A DNA stretch of 21,618 bases from Afipia sp. (GTDB lineage: Bacteria > Pseudomonadota > Alphaproteobacteria > Rhizobiales > Xanthobacteraceae), in NCBI GenBank assembly GCA_020056155.1, contig JAGVII010000316.1, positions 1 through 21,618 on the forward strand, in the 5' to 3' direction. Below, piece by piece: positions 7,030 to 14,330 of the stretch. How positions within the stretch are numbered: position 1 is the first letter of the stretch; every line of letters begins with the position of its first letter. The position numbers and the translations under genes were made by a program. The notes under the pieces are model-generated. The model was not told where the DNA came from. It did not search any database and saw only the letters and a list, made by a program, of their open reading frames with translations.

Positions 7030-7663
7030 CACTGTCCTTTTCGACCTCGATGGCACATTGATTGATAGTGCGCCCCTGGTCGGTGGCATTCTCAATGGCA
7101 TGCGCGAGAATCGGGGGTGGGCGACCTTACCGCCGAGTTGCTATCGCCAGTGGATAAGCTTGGGGGCTGCGGCTCTGGTTGGCCGCGCTATGGAGGCCAA
7201 TGCACAGGACACACCCTCCCTTGTGGAGGAATTCCGCAGTCGCTACCGTGCGCTACCAACGCCCATGGACACTCTGTTTCCGGGGGTTGCAGAGACCCTC
7301 GCCATCTTGACTGCATCCGGCGTTCACCTTGGTCTGTGCAGCAACAAGCCGGAGCATCTATGTCGCAAGGTACTGTCTGACACAGGACTGGCCCCATATT
7401 TCGGCAGCGTAGTCGGCGGTGATACAACTAGCCAACCCAAGCCTCATCGCCAACCCATTGATTGCGCTTTGGACGCGCTGGGTAGCGCTGCTGAATTCGC
7501 AATTCTGGTAGGCGACAGCACGGTGGACCAACGCGCGGCGGACGCGGCGAAAGTGCCTTTCGTGTTTTTTTCCCATGGCTACGACGACGGAGTAAACGTT
7601 GGTGCTGCCCGCTGGCGCGTAGATGCATTACCCGAAGTGCTCGATATTGTTCGCAATTCCTGA
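7019..7663 (+). CDS. HAD-superfamily phosphatase (phosphoglycolate-phosphatase-like)
   Basis: The 214-residue product is a Gph-type HAD hydrolase, probably a sugar-phosphate phosphatase. It has all four motifs: FDLDGT (8-13) with nucleophile D9 and acid/base D11, CSNK (107-110), K141 in QPKPHRQP, and VGDSTVD (164-170) with D166 and D170. The segment between motifs I and II is the alpha-helical cap of subclass I. The start is TTG at 7019, chosen from its ribosome-binding site; the gene overlaps the kinase by 11 bases. In this context it may remove a phosphate put on by the kinase, or act like GmhB/KdsC-type phosphatases of heptose and ulosonic-acid pathways. The substrate is not readable from sequence. 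Confidence 0.88.
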   Translation: MSIDTVLFDLDGTLIDSAPLVGGILNGMRENRGWATLPPSCYRQWISLGAAALVGRAMEANAQDTPSLVEEFRSRYRALPTPMDTLFPGVAETLAILTASGVHLGLCSNKPEHLCRKVLSDTGLAPYFGSVVGGDTTSQPKPHRQPIDCALDALGSAAEFAILVGDSTVDQRAADAAKVPFVFFSHGYDDGVNVGAARWRVDALPEVLDIVRNS

Positions 7664-7667
7664 AGGG
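7663..7667 (+). promoter_or_regulatory. Ribosome-binding site supporting a GTG start
   Basis: AAGGG lies 6 bases before the GTG at 7674. The in-frame ATGs at 7689 and 7695 have no purine-rich sequence before them, so the GTG is favoured. Confidence 0.5.
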
Positions 7668-7673
7668 TTAAGC

Positions 7674-8783
7674 GTGATTTTGAACGATATGGAAATGGAT
7701 AGTTGCACAGTCAGGGGTGTTCCCGGAAACCAGGTTGTCGCCCGGCCTTGGTCCATGGAGCACGACCTGGACGATGTGTGGCAGCAGACTCACTCCGTAT
7801 GGCCGGCATTGCGTGGAGCCCGGCTGTTCCTCACTGGAGGAACCGGCTTCATCGGTTGCTGGTTGCTGGAAAGTTTACGTCATGCCGATCAGCGCCTTGG
7901 CCTCGGTGTGCAAGCTACCATCCTGACTCGGGATCCGCTGGCCTTCAGACGTAAAGCGCCCCATTTGGCCGATTACCCCGGATTCCGCTTCGTAACTGGC
8001 GATGTCTGCGGTTTCGACACGCCCGCCGGAGAATTCAGTCATCTCATTCATGCCGCCACCGACGCCAGCGCCGCACTCAACGAAAACGATCCGCGGCGCA
8101 TGTTCGATACTGTTATCCAGGGTACCCGCCGGGCGCTGGATTTTGCGGTTGAGAAATCGGTAGACCGTGTGCTGTTCCTCAGTTCCGGGGCTGTGTATGG
8201 CCAACAGCCTTGGGAGATGGAGCGCGTCGCGGAAAACTGGATCGGCTCCCCCAGTTGTACCGATCCACGCGCTGCTTATGCTGAAGGCAAGCGGGCGGCG
8301 GAGATGCTCTGCGCGATCTATCAGAAGCAGTTCGGTACCAAGATCGCCATTGCCCGCATCTTTGCCCTGCTCGGCCCCTACCTGTCCTTGGATATTCATT
8401 TCGCCGCTGGAAATTTCATCCGTGACGCTATGCAGGGGAGCCCAGTCATTGTGAACGGAAACGGTCTGCCATGTCGATCCTATCTATATGCATCGGACCT
8501 CACTGTCTGGCTCTGGCAAATGCTCGTCCTCGCCGAGCCTGGCAAACCCTACAATGTCGGTTCGGATGAGTCTGTATCCATTCGGGATTTGGCCGAACGA
8601 GTTGCACGCGTGATTGGTAGCGGAAGTTATCAAGTGCTCGGGGCACCGGACCAGGGCTGGAACCCTGGTCGCTATGTGCCGGACACTGGTCTCATCGCAA
8701 ACGACCTTGGTCTTCGCAGAACGGTGTCATTGGACGAGGCGATACGTAGAACTGCACTTTGGAATGGTTGGAAAGGGAAATGA
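7674..8783 (+). CDS. NAD-dependent epimerase/dehydratase family protein (extended SDR)
   Basis: This 369-residue extended SDR acts on a nucleotide sugar. After about 48 non-conserved residues it shows the Rossmann motif TGGTGFIG (54-61), HAATD (126-130), LSSGAVYG (169-176) and the catalytic Y202-x3-K206 in YAEGKRAAE. YLYASDLTVWLWQML (270-284) and YNVGSDES (293-300) are the usual C-terminal substrate-binding features. It lies directly before the thiamine-diphosphate enzyme, with four bases between stop and next start. In the yersiniose pathway a reductase of this superfamily (YerF) reduces the keto group on the two-carbon branch added by YerE, and the same role is plausible here. Epimerase or 4-reductase activity on a CDP-sugar are alternatives. 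The long N-terminal extension is unusual; starts at 7689 or 7695 would shorten it. Confidence 0.82.
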   Translation: MILNDMEMDSCTVRGVPGNQVVARPWSMEHDLDDVWQQTHSVWPALRGARLFLTGGTGFIGCWLLESLRHADQRLGLGVQATILTRDPLAFRRKAPHLADYPGFRFVTGDVCGFDTPAGEFSHLIHAATDASAALNENDPRRMFDTVIQGTRRALDFAVEKSVDRVLFLSSGAVYGQQPWEMERVAENWIGSPSCTDPRAAYAEGKRAAEMLCAIYQKQFGTKIAIARIFALLGPYLSLDIHFAAGNFIRDAMQGSPVIVNGNGLPCRSYLYASDLTVWLWQMLVLAEPGKPYNVGSDESVSIRDLAERVARVIGSGSYQVLGAPDQGWNPGRYVPDTGLIANDLGLRRTVSLDEAIRRTALWNGWKGK

Positions 8784-8787
8784 CGAA

Positions 8788-10593
8788 ATGAAGTTGTCGG
8801 ATTACGTTGCTCAGAAGGTTGTCGAACATGGCATTCGCCATGTGTTCATGGTCACCGGCGGGGGTGCCATGCACCTCAATCACTCTCTCGGTACCCACAA
8901 GGATCTGGAGTGCATCTTCAATCACCACGAACAAGCATGTGCTATTGGTGCAGAAGCGTACTACCGCCTCACCAATCGACTTCCCTTGGTCAATGTCACT
9001 TCCGGCCCTGGTGGAACGAATGCGATTACCGGCGTTTACGGTGCATGGGTGGATTCCATCGGCATGGTGGTGCTGTCGGGGCAAGTGAAGTGGGAAACCA
9101 CCGTTCGCAGCACCGGTCTGCCTCTGCGGCAATACGGCGATCAGGAACTCGACATCGAAGAGCTGGTACGCCCGATCACCAAATATTGCGTCATGGTGAC
9201 GGACCCTCAGTCCATTCGGTATCACCTGGAGAAGGCCATCTATCTGGCAACCGCAGGTCGTCCAGGGCCCTGCTGGCTCGATATACCCTTGAATGTACAA
9301 GGTGCGCAGATTGATCCCGAAACCCTGCGCGGTTTCGATCCGGCGGAATTGAAAGAGCCGTGGAAGCGCACCGATCTGAATGCCGCCACCGCTGCGATCC
9401 TGCAAAAAGTTCGATCTGCAAAGCGCCCCGTGGTGTTCGCCGGCGGCGGTGTGCGCTTGAGTGGTCAACATGACGCCTTTATCCGCTTGGTGGACAAACT
9501 TGGCATCCCTGTCGTGACCGGCTGGAACGCCCACGATGCCATTTGGGACGCCCACCCGAACTATGCGGGACGTCCTGGCACGGTGGGGGATCGAGCGGGG
9601 AATTTCGCGGCGCAGAACGCTGACCTGCTTCTCATCCTCGGTAGCCGCCTCAATATCCGTCAGGTCAGTTACAACTGGAAGAGCTTCGCCCGGGCGGCAT
9701 ACAAGATATGGGTGGACATCGATGAACTCGAACTACAAAAGCCCACCGTCAAGGCAGACATGCCGGTGTTCGCCAGCCTGACCGACCTGCTGCCGGTCCT
9801 CGCTGCCCACCCCTACACTGGCCCGTCGCGCGAGCACAAGGAGTGGCTACGGTGGTGCAAGGAACGGCAACGCCGCTTCCCTATTGTGCTGCCAGAATAT
9901 TGGAACAACGAGCGGGTCAATCCCTATTGCTTCATTACGAAATTGTTTGAGCAACTGGCGGACAATCAGATCGTTGTCACTGCCAACGGCACCGCGTGCG
10001 TGGTCAGCTTCCAGGCCGCGGTGTTGAAACCCGGACAAAGACTTTGGACCAATTCCGGGTGCGCCACCATGGGGTACGACCTGCCCGGTGCCATCGGGGC
10101 TTGCAAGGCATCAGGCGGCAAGGCCATCGTCTGCATCGCCGGCGATGGAAGCATCATGATGAACTTGCAGGAACTGCAAACCATTGTCGGTAACCGACTG
10201 CCGATCAAGATATTCCTCCTCAACAACAGCGGCTACGCTTCCATCTTCCAGACGCACCGTAACTTTTTCGCAGGTGTGGAAGTGGGCGGCGGTCCGAAGA
10301 GCGGCGTTACGTTTCCGGATTTTGGCCGCCTAAGCGAGGGATTCGGCCTGCCGTTTCGCCGTTGTTCCCGCCACGAAGACATGTCAGATGCCGTTGCTGA
10401 AACGATGGCGATCGATGGACCGGCCGTGTGCGAGGTGATGCTGGATGAAAACCTATCCTTCGCGCCGAAGCTGGGAGCCAAGCAATGGCCGGACGGGCGG
10501 ATTACCTCTCCGGCCCTGGAAGACCTTTCGCCCTTCCTTTCCCGCGAGGAACTACAGGACAATATGCTCATCGACCTCATGGAGGACCAGTAA
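8788..10593 (+). CDS. Thiamine-diphosphate-dependent enzyme, YerE/acetolactate-synthase-like
   Basis: The 601-residue product has the three-domain plan of the acetolactate synthase/pyruvate decarboxylase family: N-terminal Pyr domain with catalytic E48 in NHHEQACAIGAEAY, a middle domain with GRPGPCWLDIPLNVQ, and the C-terminal PP domain with the ThDP motif GDGS (452-455) to NN (479-480). The C-terminus (EDLSPFLSREEL near 570-590) resembles ThDP proteins of surface-polysaccharide clusters more than IlvB. No ilvH-like small subunit is nearby. In Yersinia, YerE joins a two-carbon unit from pyruvate to C-4 of a CDP-keto-dideoxy sugar; with rfbF, rfbG and the adjacent SDR this is the best analogy. 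Biosynthetic acetolactate synthase is the less likely alternative. The ATG at 8788 is preceded by AAAGGG at 8772-8777. Confidence 0.83.
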   Translation: MKLSDYVAQKVVEHGIRHVFMVTGGGAMHLNHSLGTHKDLECIFNHHEQACAIGAEAYYRLTNRLPLVNVTSGPGGTNAITGVYGAWVDSIGMVVLSGQVKWETTVRSTGLPLRQYGDQELDIEELVRPITKYCVMVTDPQSIRYHLEKAIYLATAGRPGPCWLDIPLNVQGAQIDPETLRGFDPAELKEPWKRTDLNAATAAILQKVRSAKRPVVFAGGGVRLSGQHDAFIRLVDKLGIPVVTGWNAHDAIWDAHPNYAGRPGTVGDRAGNFAAQNADLLLILGSRLNIRQVSYNWKSFARAAYKIWVDIDELELQKPTVKADMPVFASLTDLLPVLAAHPYTGPSREHKEWLRWCKERQRRFPIVLPEYWNNERVNPYCFITKLFEQLADNQIVVTANGTACVVSFQAAVLKPGQRLWTNSGCATMGYDLPGAIGACKASGGKAIVCIAGDGSIMMNLQELQTIVGNRLPIKIFLLNNSGYASIFQTHRNFFAGVEVGGGPKSGVTFPDFGRLSEGFGLPFRRCSRHEDMSDAVAETMAIDGPAVCEVMLDENLSFAPKLGAKQWPDGRITSPALEDLSPFLSREELQDNMLIDLMEDQ

Positions 10594-11036
10594 TGGGGCG
10601 ATGGCAGAGTTGCCTGGAGACTGGTCGACGCCTCGCCGACGAGCATCAGACGAAAGTCAGATTTCTCCTGGCCGGCGCCTTCAATACCGCCTTGGGTTTG
10701 GCAACCTATCCTGCGCTCTATTTTTTGCTGGCGTCTTTGGACCTTCATTATCTGGCGATTCTCGCCATCAGCCAAGTTGTGTGTGTGACCTTTGCTTTTC
10801 TGACCAATAAGTTTCTGGTGTTCCGCACATCCGGAAACTATCTGAGTGAATATGGAAAGTTCATCACGTTTCATCTGTCCTATTTTCTAGTGAATCTAGT
10901 GGTGCTACCCATTCTGGTGGAATTTGCGGGCATGAGCCCGGTTTGGGCACAGACGCTGTTCGCCGTGCTGGTTATCGTCTCCAGCTACTTTTGGCATAGC
11001 CGCATTACCTTTTCCTCAACCAAGGTGGCGCCGTAA
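10593..11036 (+). CDS. GtrA-family membrane protein
   Basis: This 147-residue protein has four predicted membrane helices, the GtrA plan. It contains FLLAGAFNTALGLATYP (24-40), NKFLVFR (about 72-78) between helices two and three, and the C-terminal SSYFWHSRITFS, all family-typical. GtrA proteins are thought to flip or help transfer polyprenyl-phosphate-linked sugars made by a GtrB-type glycosyltransferase; such an enzyme is encoded two genes downstream. The ATG overlaps the previous TAA by one base, and GGAGG at 10581-10585 lies 7 bases before it, so translation is probably coupled. Confidence 0.88.
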   Translation: MGRWQSCLETGRRLADEHQTKVRFLLAGAFNTALGLATYPALYFLLASLDLHYLAILAISQVVCVTFAFLTNKFLVFRTSGNYLSEYGKFITFHLSYFLVNLVVLPILVEFAGMSPVWAQTLFAVLVIVSSYFWHSRITFSSTKVAP

Positions 11037-11968
11037 TGGAGCAGAACGGTTTTCTTAGGCGCGTTTGCCCTGTCTGCGGCAGCCAACCATCGGCGCCAGA
11101 AATTGGTTCGGAGCTAAGAGCAGAGTCCATGGGCTTCGACGCCTTGGTTCCACATTGGAACGGCTTCTTCAAAGACAAAGCGTTCTTCTCCTACGCTCGT
11201 TGTGGCGGATGTGGGCTGCTCTATGCCCCAACATTCTTCAACGGGTCCCAGTTGGAGAATCTCTACGGGCAGATGCCGCCAAACATGGCCGTGGTTCCGC
11301 TGGAAGCCCTGCGGCGAACCCAACGCGGCTATTTTCAGACACTGAAGAAGTGGTCGTTGCTGGAAGGTGGATTCATCGAGGTTGGGCCGGACATCGGGTT
11401 GTTCACTGAGAACTGTGTACGAGACGGGCAGTTCGGCGAGTACTGGCTGTTTGAACCGAACCGGGACGTAGCTCCAACTCTCGGCAAAGTCGTGGATGGC
11501 CAGAGAGCCCACATCATTCATGACATGTTCGGCTTCTCAAGCGTACCGGATCAAGCGGCCTCGGTGGCCGTCATGATTCACGTTTTGGATCATCTGCTAG
11601 ACCCGATAGCTACCTTGCGAGATCTACGAAAAAAGCTGCGACCGGAGGCCCGGCTCTTGTTGGTGACACATGATGAATCGTCGCTCTTGCGACATATCGT
11701 TAGCTGGAGATGGCCGGCGTTCTGTCTTCAACATCCACAAATCTATAACCCATCGACCATGCGCGCACTCTTGGGTGCTGCGGGTTTCCAAGTGCTACAT
11801 CAAGAAAAGACCACCAACTTTTTCGAAATAGGTTTTCTGGTGAAGCATCTGCTCTGGGCGTTGGGCATCAAAATCAAGTCGGTGCCGAGTTTCTGGCATA
11901 TTACTGTCGGTCTCAAGCTCGGCAACATGCTTACGATCGCGACTCCGAAAGGAGAAATAACACCATGA
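11036..11968 (+). CDS. Class I SAM-dependent methyltransferase with N-terminal zinc ribbon
   Basis: The 310-residue product carries two CxxC pairs (C11/C14 and C56/C59), predicted to form a zinc ribbon, then a methyltransferase core. The SAM motif is EVGPDIGLF (115-123), followed by an acidic ribose-binding position in FEPN (E140) and a HVLDHLLDP segment (182-190) typical of Methyltransf_11/23 folds. A similar zinc-ribbon plus methyltransferase layout is known in sugar C-methyltransferases such as the TylC3 type, so the target may be a sugar in this pathway; O-methylation is also possible. It starts at 11036, overlapping the GtrA stop by one base, and overlaps the next gene by four bases (ATGA). 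Confidence 0.8.
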   Translation: MEQNGFLRRVCPVCGSQPSAPEIGSELRAESMGFDALVPHWNGFFKDKAFFSYARCGGCGLLYAPTFFNGSQLENLYGQMPPNMAVVPLEALRRTQRGYFQTLKKWSLLEGGFIEVGPDIGLFTENCVRDGQFGEYWLFEPNRDVAPTLGKVVDGQRAHIIHDMFGFSSVPDQAASVAVMIHVLDHLLDPIATLRDLRKKLRPEARLLLVTHDESSLLRHIVSWRWPAFCLQHPQIYNPSTMRALLGAAGFQVLHQEKTTNFFEIGFLVKHLLWALGIKIKSVPSFWHITVGLKLGNMLTIATPKGEITP

Positions 11969-12903
11969 CCGAACGGCCGCTACTGAGCATTGTTACCCCC
12001 TGCTACAACGAGGAAGACAACGTCGATGAGCTCTACGCCCGGATCAAAGCGGCGACTTTGGGCCTTACGAAATACGAGTTCGAGCTGATCTTCATCGACA
12101 ATCATTCGGAAGACGGTACAGTGGCTAAGCTGAAGCGACTGGCGGCAAGTGATTCGATGGTTAAAGTCATTGTCAATACGCGTAACTTCGGTCATATCCG
12201 TTCCCCCTACTACGGCATCTTGCAGTCCCGCGGGCTTGCCACCATTTATCTGGCCTCTGATCTTCAAGATCCACCGGAAATGATTCCCGAGTTCATCCGG
12301 TATTGGGAAGAGGGCTACAAGCTGGTTATGGCAACCAAGCCGGAGAGCAAGGGGTCCGCCTGGGTTCACGCATTGCGCAAGGCGTATTACCGCTTTCTGG
12401 ACGGAATTTCTGACATTACCTTGTTGGCCGATTCAACGGGCTTTGGGTTGTATGACCGCGAAGTTCTCGACCACGTTCGACAGATTGACGATCCCTATCC
12501 CTACCTCCGTGGGTTGATCTGTGAACTCGGCTACGAAATCAAGACTATCCCGTTTACCCAGCCACGAAGGCTGCGCGGAATATCGAAGAACAATCTTTAT
12601 ACCTTGTACGACATCGCCATGCTGGGTGTTGTCAGCCATTCAAAGGTGCCGATTCGGATTGCGGCGTTCACTGGTTTCGCATTGGGCGCGATCAGCCTGG
12701 TGTTGGCATTTGTTTTTTTGGTATTGAAAGTATTGTTCTGGGATTCATTCCCGCTAGGGATTGCGCCGCTGGCGATTGGGCTTTTCTTTCTGTTTGGGAT
12801 CCAGTTGTTCTTTATCGGCATTCTTGGCGAGTACATTGCATCGATTCACACCTACGTTCAGCGCCGCCCGGTTGTGGTGGAAAAGGAAAAAATTAACTTC
12901 TAG
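11965..12903 (+). CDS. GtrB-type polyprenyl-phosphate glycosyltransferase (GT2)
   Basis: The 312-residue product is a GT2 enzyme of the DPM1/GtrB/ArnC group that moves a sugar from a nucleotide donor to polyprenyl phosphate on the inner face of the membrane. It shows IVTPCYNEEDNV (9-20), FIDNHSEDGT (43-52), NTRNFGH (71-77), the metal/donor motif ASDLQDPPEM (97-106) and two C-terminal membrane helices (about 226-250 and 262-285). IDNHSEDGT and NFGH vary slightly from the usual IDDGSxDGT and NxGH forms. AAAGGAG at 11948-11954 precedes the ATG. With the GtrA-like protein and the GT-C protein next to it, it forms a classic three-part set for lipid-linked, periplasmic decoration of the polysaccharide. 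Confidence 0.9.
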   Translation: MTERPLLSIVTPCYNEEDNVDELYARIKAATLGLTKYEFELIFIDNHSEDGTVAKLKRLAASDSMVKVIVNTRNFGHIRSPYYGILQSRGLATIYLASDLQDPPEMIPEFIRYWEEGYKLVMATKPESKGSAWVHALRKAYYRFLDGISDITLLADSTGFGLYDREVLDHVRQIDDPYPYLRGLICELGYEIKTIPFTQPRRLRGISKNNLYTLYDIAMLGVVSHSKVPIRIAAFTGFALGAISLVLAFVFLVLKVLFWDSFPLGIAPLAIGLFFLFGIQLFFIGILGEYIASIHTYVQRRPVVVEKEKINF

Positions 12904-12919
12904 CGCGCCGTTGATTGCT

Positions 12920-12936
12920 TGGAAATTCAATTTCCA
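12920..12936. repeat. Short perfect inverted repeat between the GtrB-like and GT-C genes
   Basis: TGGAAAT (12920-12926) and ATTTCCA (12930-12936) pair perfectly around a TCA loop, in the 77-base gap after the GtrB-like gene. The stem is AT-rich and lacks a following T tract, so it is at most a weak RNA hairpin. Confidence 0.3.
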
Positions 12937-12980
12937 GTGCGGATTGTTTGTGGCGATCAAGTGCCTTGAGAACTTCAGAT

Positions 12981-14330
12981 ATGCCATCGTTTTTTGAGAC
13001 AAATACGATTAGTCGGAAAATGCTCATCTTGGCGATTTGTGTGGCCACGGTGGGCGGCGCTGTGTCGTATTGGTCTTTCTTTACCTCCAACGGCTATCTG
13101 CCAAGTCCATTTGTTTATGACAAGACAGATACCTTCATGGACTTCTTCCACCCCATGTTTTGGGCGGATAGCGACGGGCGATATTCGGAGTGGGGGTCCG
13201 TATATCCACCACTAAATTTCTTGGTGTTGGATTTGCTCCGATGGCTTGCGGTTGGCGATGAGAGATTCTTGAACGCGTTTGCGCTTAGGGAGAATGCCGT
13301 CAACCTTCAGATTGTCTTAGTGACCGCATATGCGCTAGTTCCTGCATACGTAATATCGCGTTCGTATTGGAGCGATTTTTCGGTTACCGAGAGGCTGATG
13401 ATCTATTGCATCGCGCTGACATGCACCCCAATGCTGTTTGCGCTGGAGAGAGGAAATCTGGCTATTTTCTCGTTGTTGTTATTGCCATCCGTCATCTACG
13501 GAAAGCCGGTCGGAAGAGCATTGGCGATAGCGTTGCTTGTCAACCTGAAACCGTACTTCGCTGTGCTCTACTTTCTGTACATAGTAAGGCGGTCGTGGCA
13601 AGAACTCGCGGGGGCCCTACTTGCCGGTGGAGTGCTCTTTCTTGTTACAGGGCTACTGGTGGACAGGGAGTTCTTCCTGTTCCTGGAGAATCTGCTGGCT
13701 TTTTCGCGAAATGAGAGCCTATTTTCCCTCCGCGAGGTTATGTCTATGCCTTCGAGTATTTCGGCGTTCTCATATGTGCTTGGGTCGATGGGGCCCCATC
13801 AAAGCGGATACATAGAAGCCCTTGGAGATCCAATCGCGCTAGCCTATTTTTTGGAAGGGATAAAGTGGGCCGTCTTGCTGTTTGCTCTTTGGGCAATCAT
13901 CTCTTCGCAAGCGTCAACCGAAGACCGACAAGTGGTCGCAGTGCTCGGCGCGATTATTTCAAACTTGGGTGTATCGGTAGGGGGATACACGTTGATTTTC
14001 TACTTGGCGTTTGTTCCTGTTTTTGTGGAAATGCGGCTTGGGCGCACGTATCTCATAATAGTTGCCGCGATGGCGCTGCCACTTGACTGGTTGGTGCTAG
14101 TCAAAGGCTTAGTGGGACAACAGGCTATCTATCTCTCAGGAATCACTAAGGATATCGAATGGGAGCTCGGGTTGGGGAGCATCGTCAGACCTGTGCTTAA
14201 TCTTCTTTTACTTGCCAGTCTATCTTGGGAACTGATGTCCGATCGGAGAAATGCCCCCGGAGGAATCTGCATCCAGTTGCCATCTGCGAAGTCCGTTGTT
14301 CAGAAACGCGAGGGGATACTGAATGGGTGA
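12981..14330 (+). CDS. Multi-pass membrane glycosyltransferase, GT-C/GT87-like
   Basis: The 449-residue product is strongly hydrophobic with about ten membrane helices. After the first helix (about 14-33), an extracytoplasmic loop carries DKTDTFMDFFHP (47-58) and SVYPPLNFL (73-81); later come FALERGNLAIF (153-163) and VNLKPYFAVL (187-196). The acidic first loop, YPP and RGN...KPY features resemble DUF2029/GT87 enzymes, which use polyprenyl-phosphate sugars on the periplasmic side. It lies just after GtrA- and GtrB-like genes, where GtrC/Gtr(type)-style transferases are found. No strong ribosome-binding site is seen before the ATG at 12981; an upstream TTG at 12915 or ATG at 13020 are alternatives. 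A Wzy polymerase is another possible role for a polytopic protein in this locus. Confidence 0.72.
   Translation: MPSFFETNTISRKMLILAICVATVGGAVSYWSFFTSNGYLPSPFVYDKTDTFMDFFHPMFWADSDGRYSEWGSVYPPLNFLVLDLLRWLAVGDERFLNAFALRENAVNLQIVLVTAYALVPAYVISRSYWSDFSVTERLMIYCIALTCTPMLFALERGNLAIFSLLLLPSVIYGKPVGRALAIALLVNLKPYFAVLYFLYIVRRSWQELAGALLAGGVLFLVTGLLVDREFFLFLENLLAFSRNESLFSLREVMSMPSSISAFSYVLGSMGPHQSGYIEALGDPIALAYFLEGIKWAVLLFALWAIISSQASTEDRQVVAVLGAIISNLGVSVGGYTLIFYLAFVPVFVEMRLGRTYLIIVAAMALPLDWLVLVKGLVGQQAIYLSGITKDIEWELGLGSIVRPVLNLLLLASLSWELMSDRRNAPGGICIQLPSAKSVVQKREGILNG

Noticed and set aside
8614..8787. Longer N-terminus for the ThDP enzyme
   Set aside because: It lies inside the preceding SDR gene in another frame; the ThDP family sequence begins at the ATG at 8788.
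8692..9555. 287-codon open frame on the minus strand opposite the ThDP enzyme
   Set aside because: Antisense to a well-supported gene, with no domain signature and no supporting ribosome-binding site recognised.
8788..10593. Biosynthetic acetolactate synthase (ilvB)
   Set aside because: No small subunit gene or branched-chain amino acid genes are nearby, and the context is CDP-sugar synthesis.
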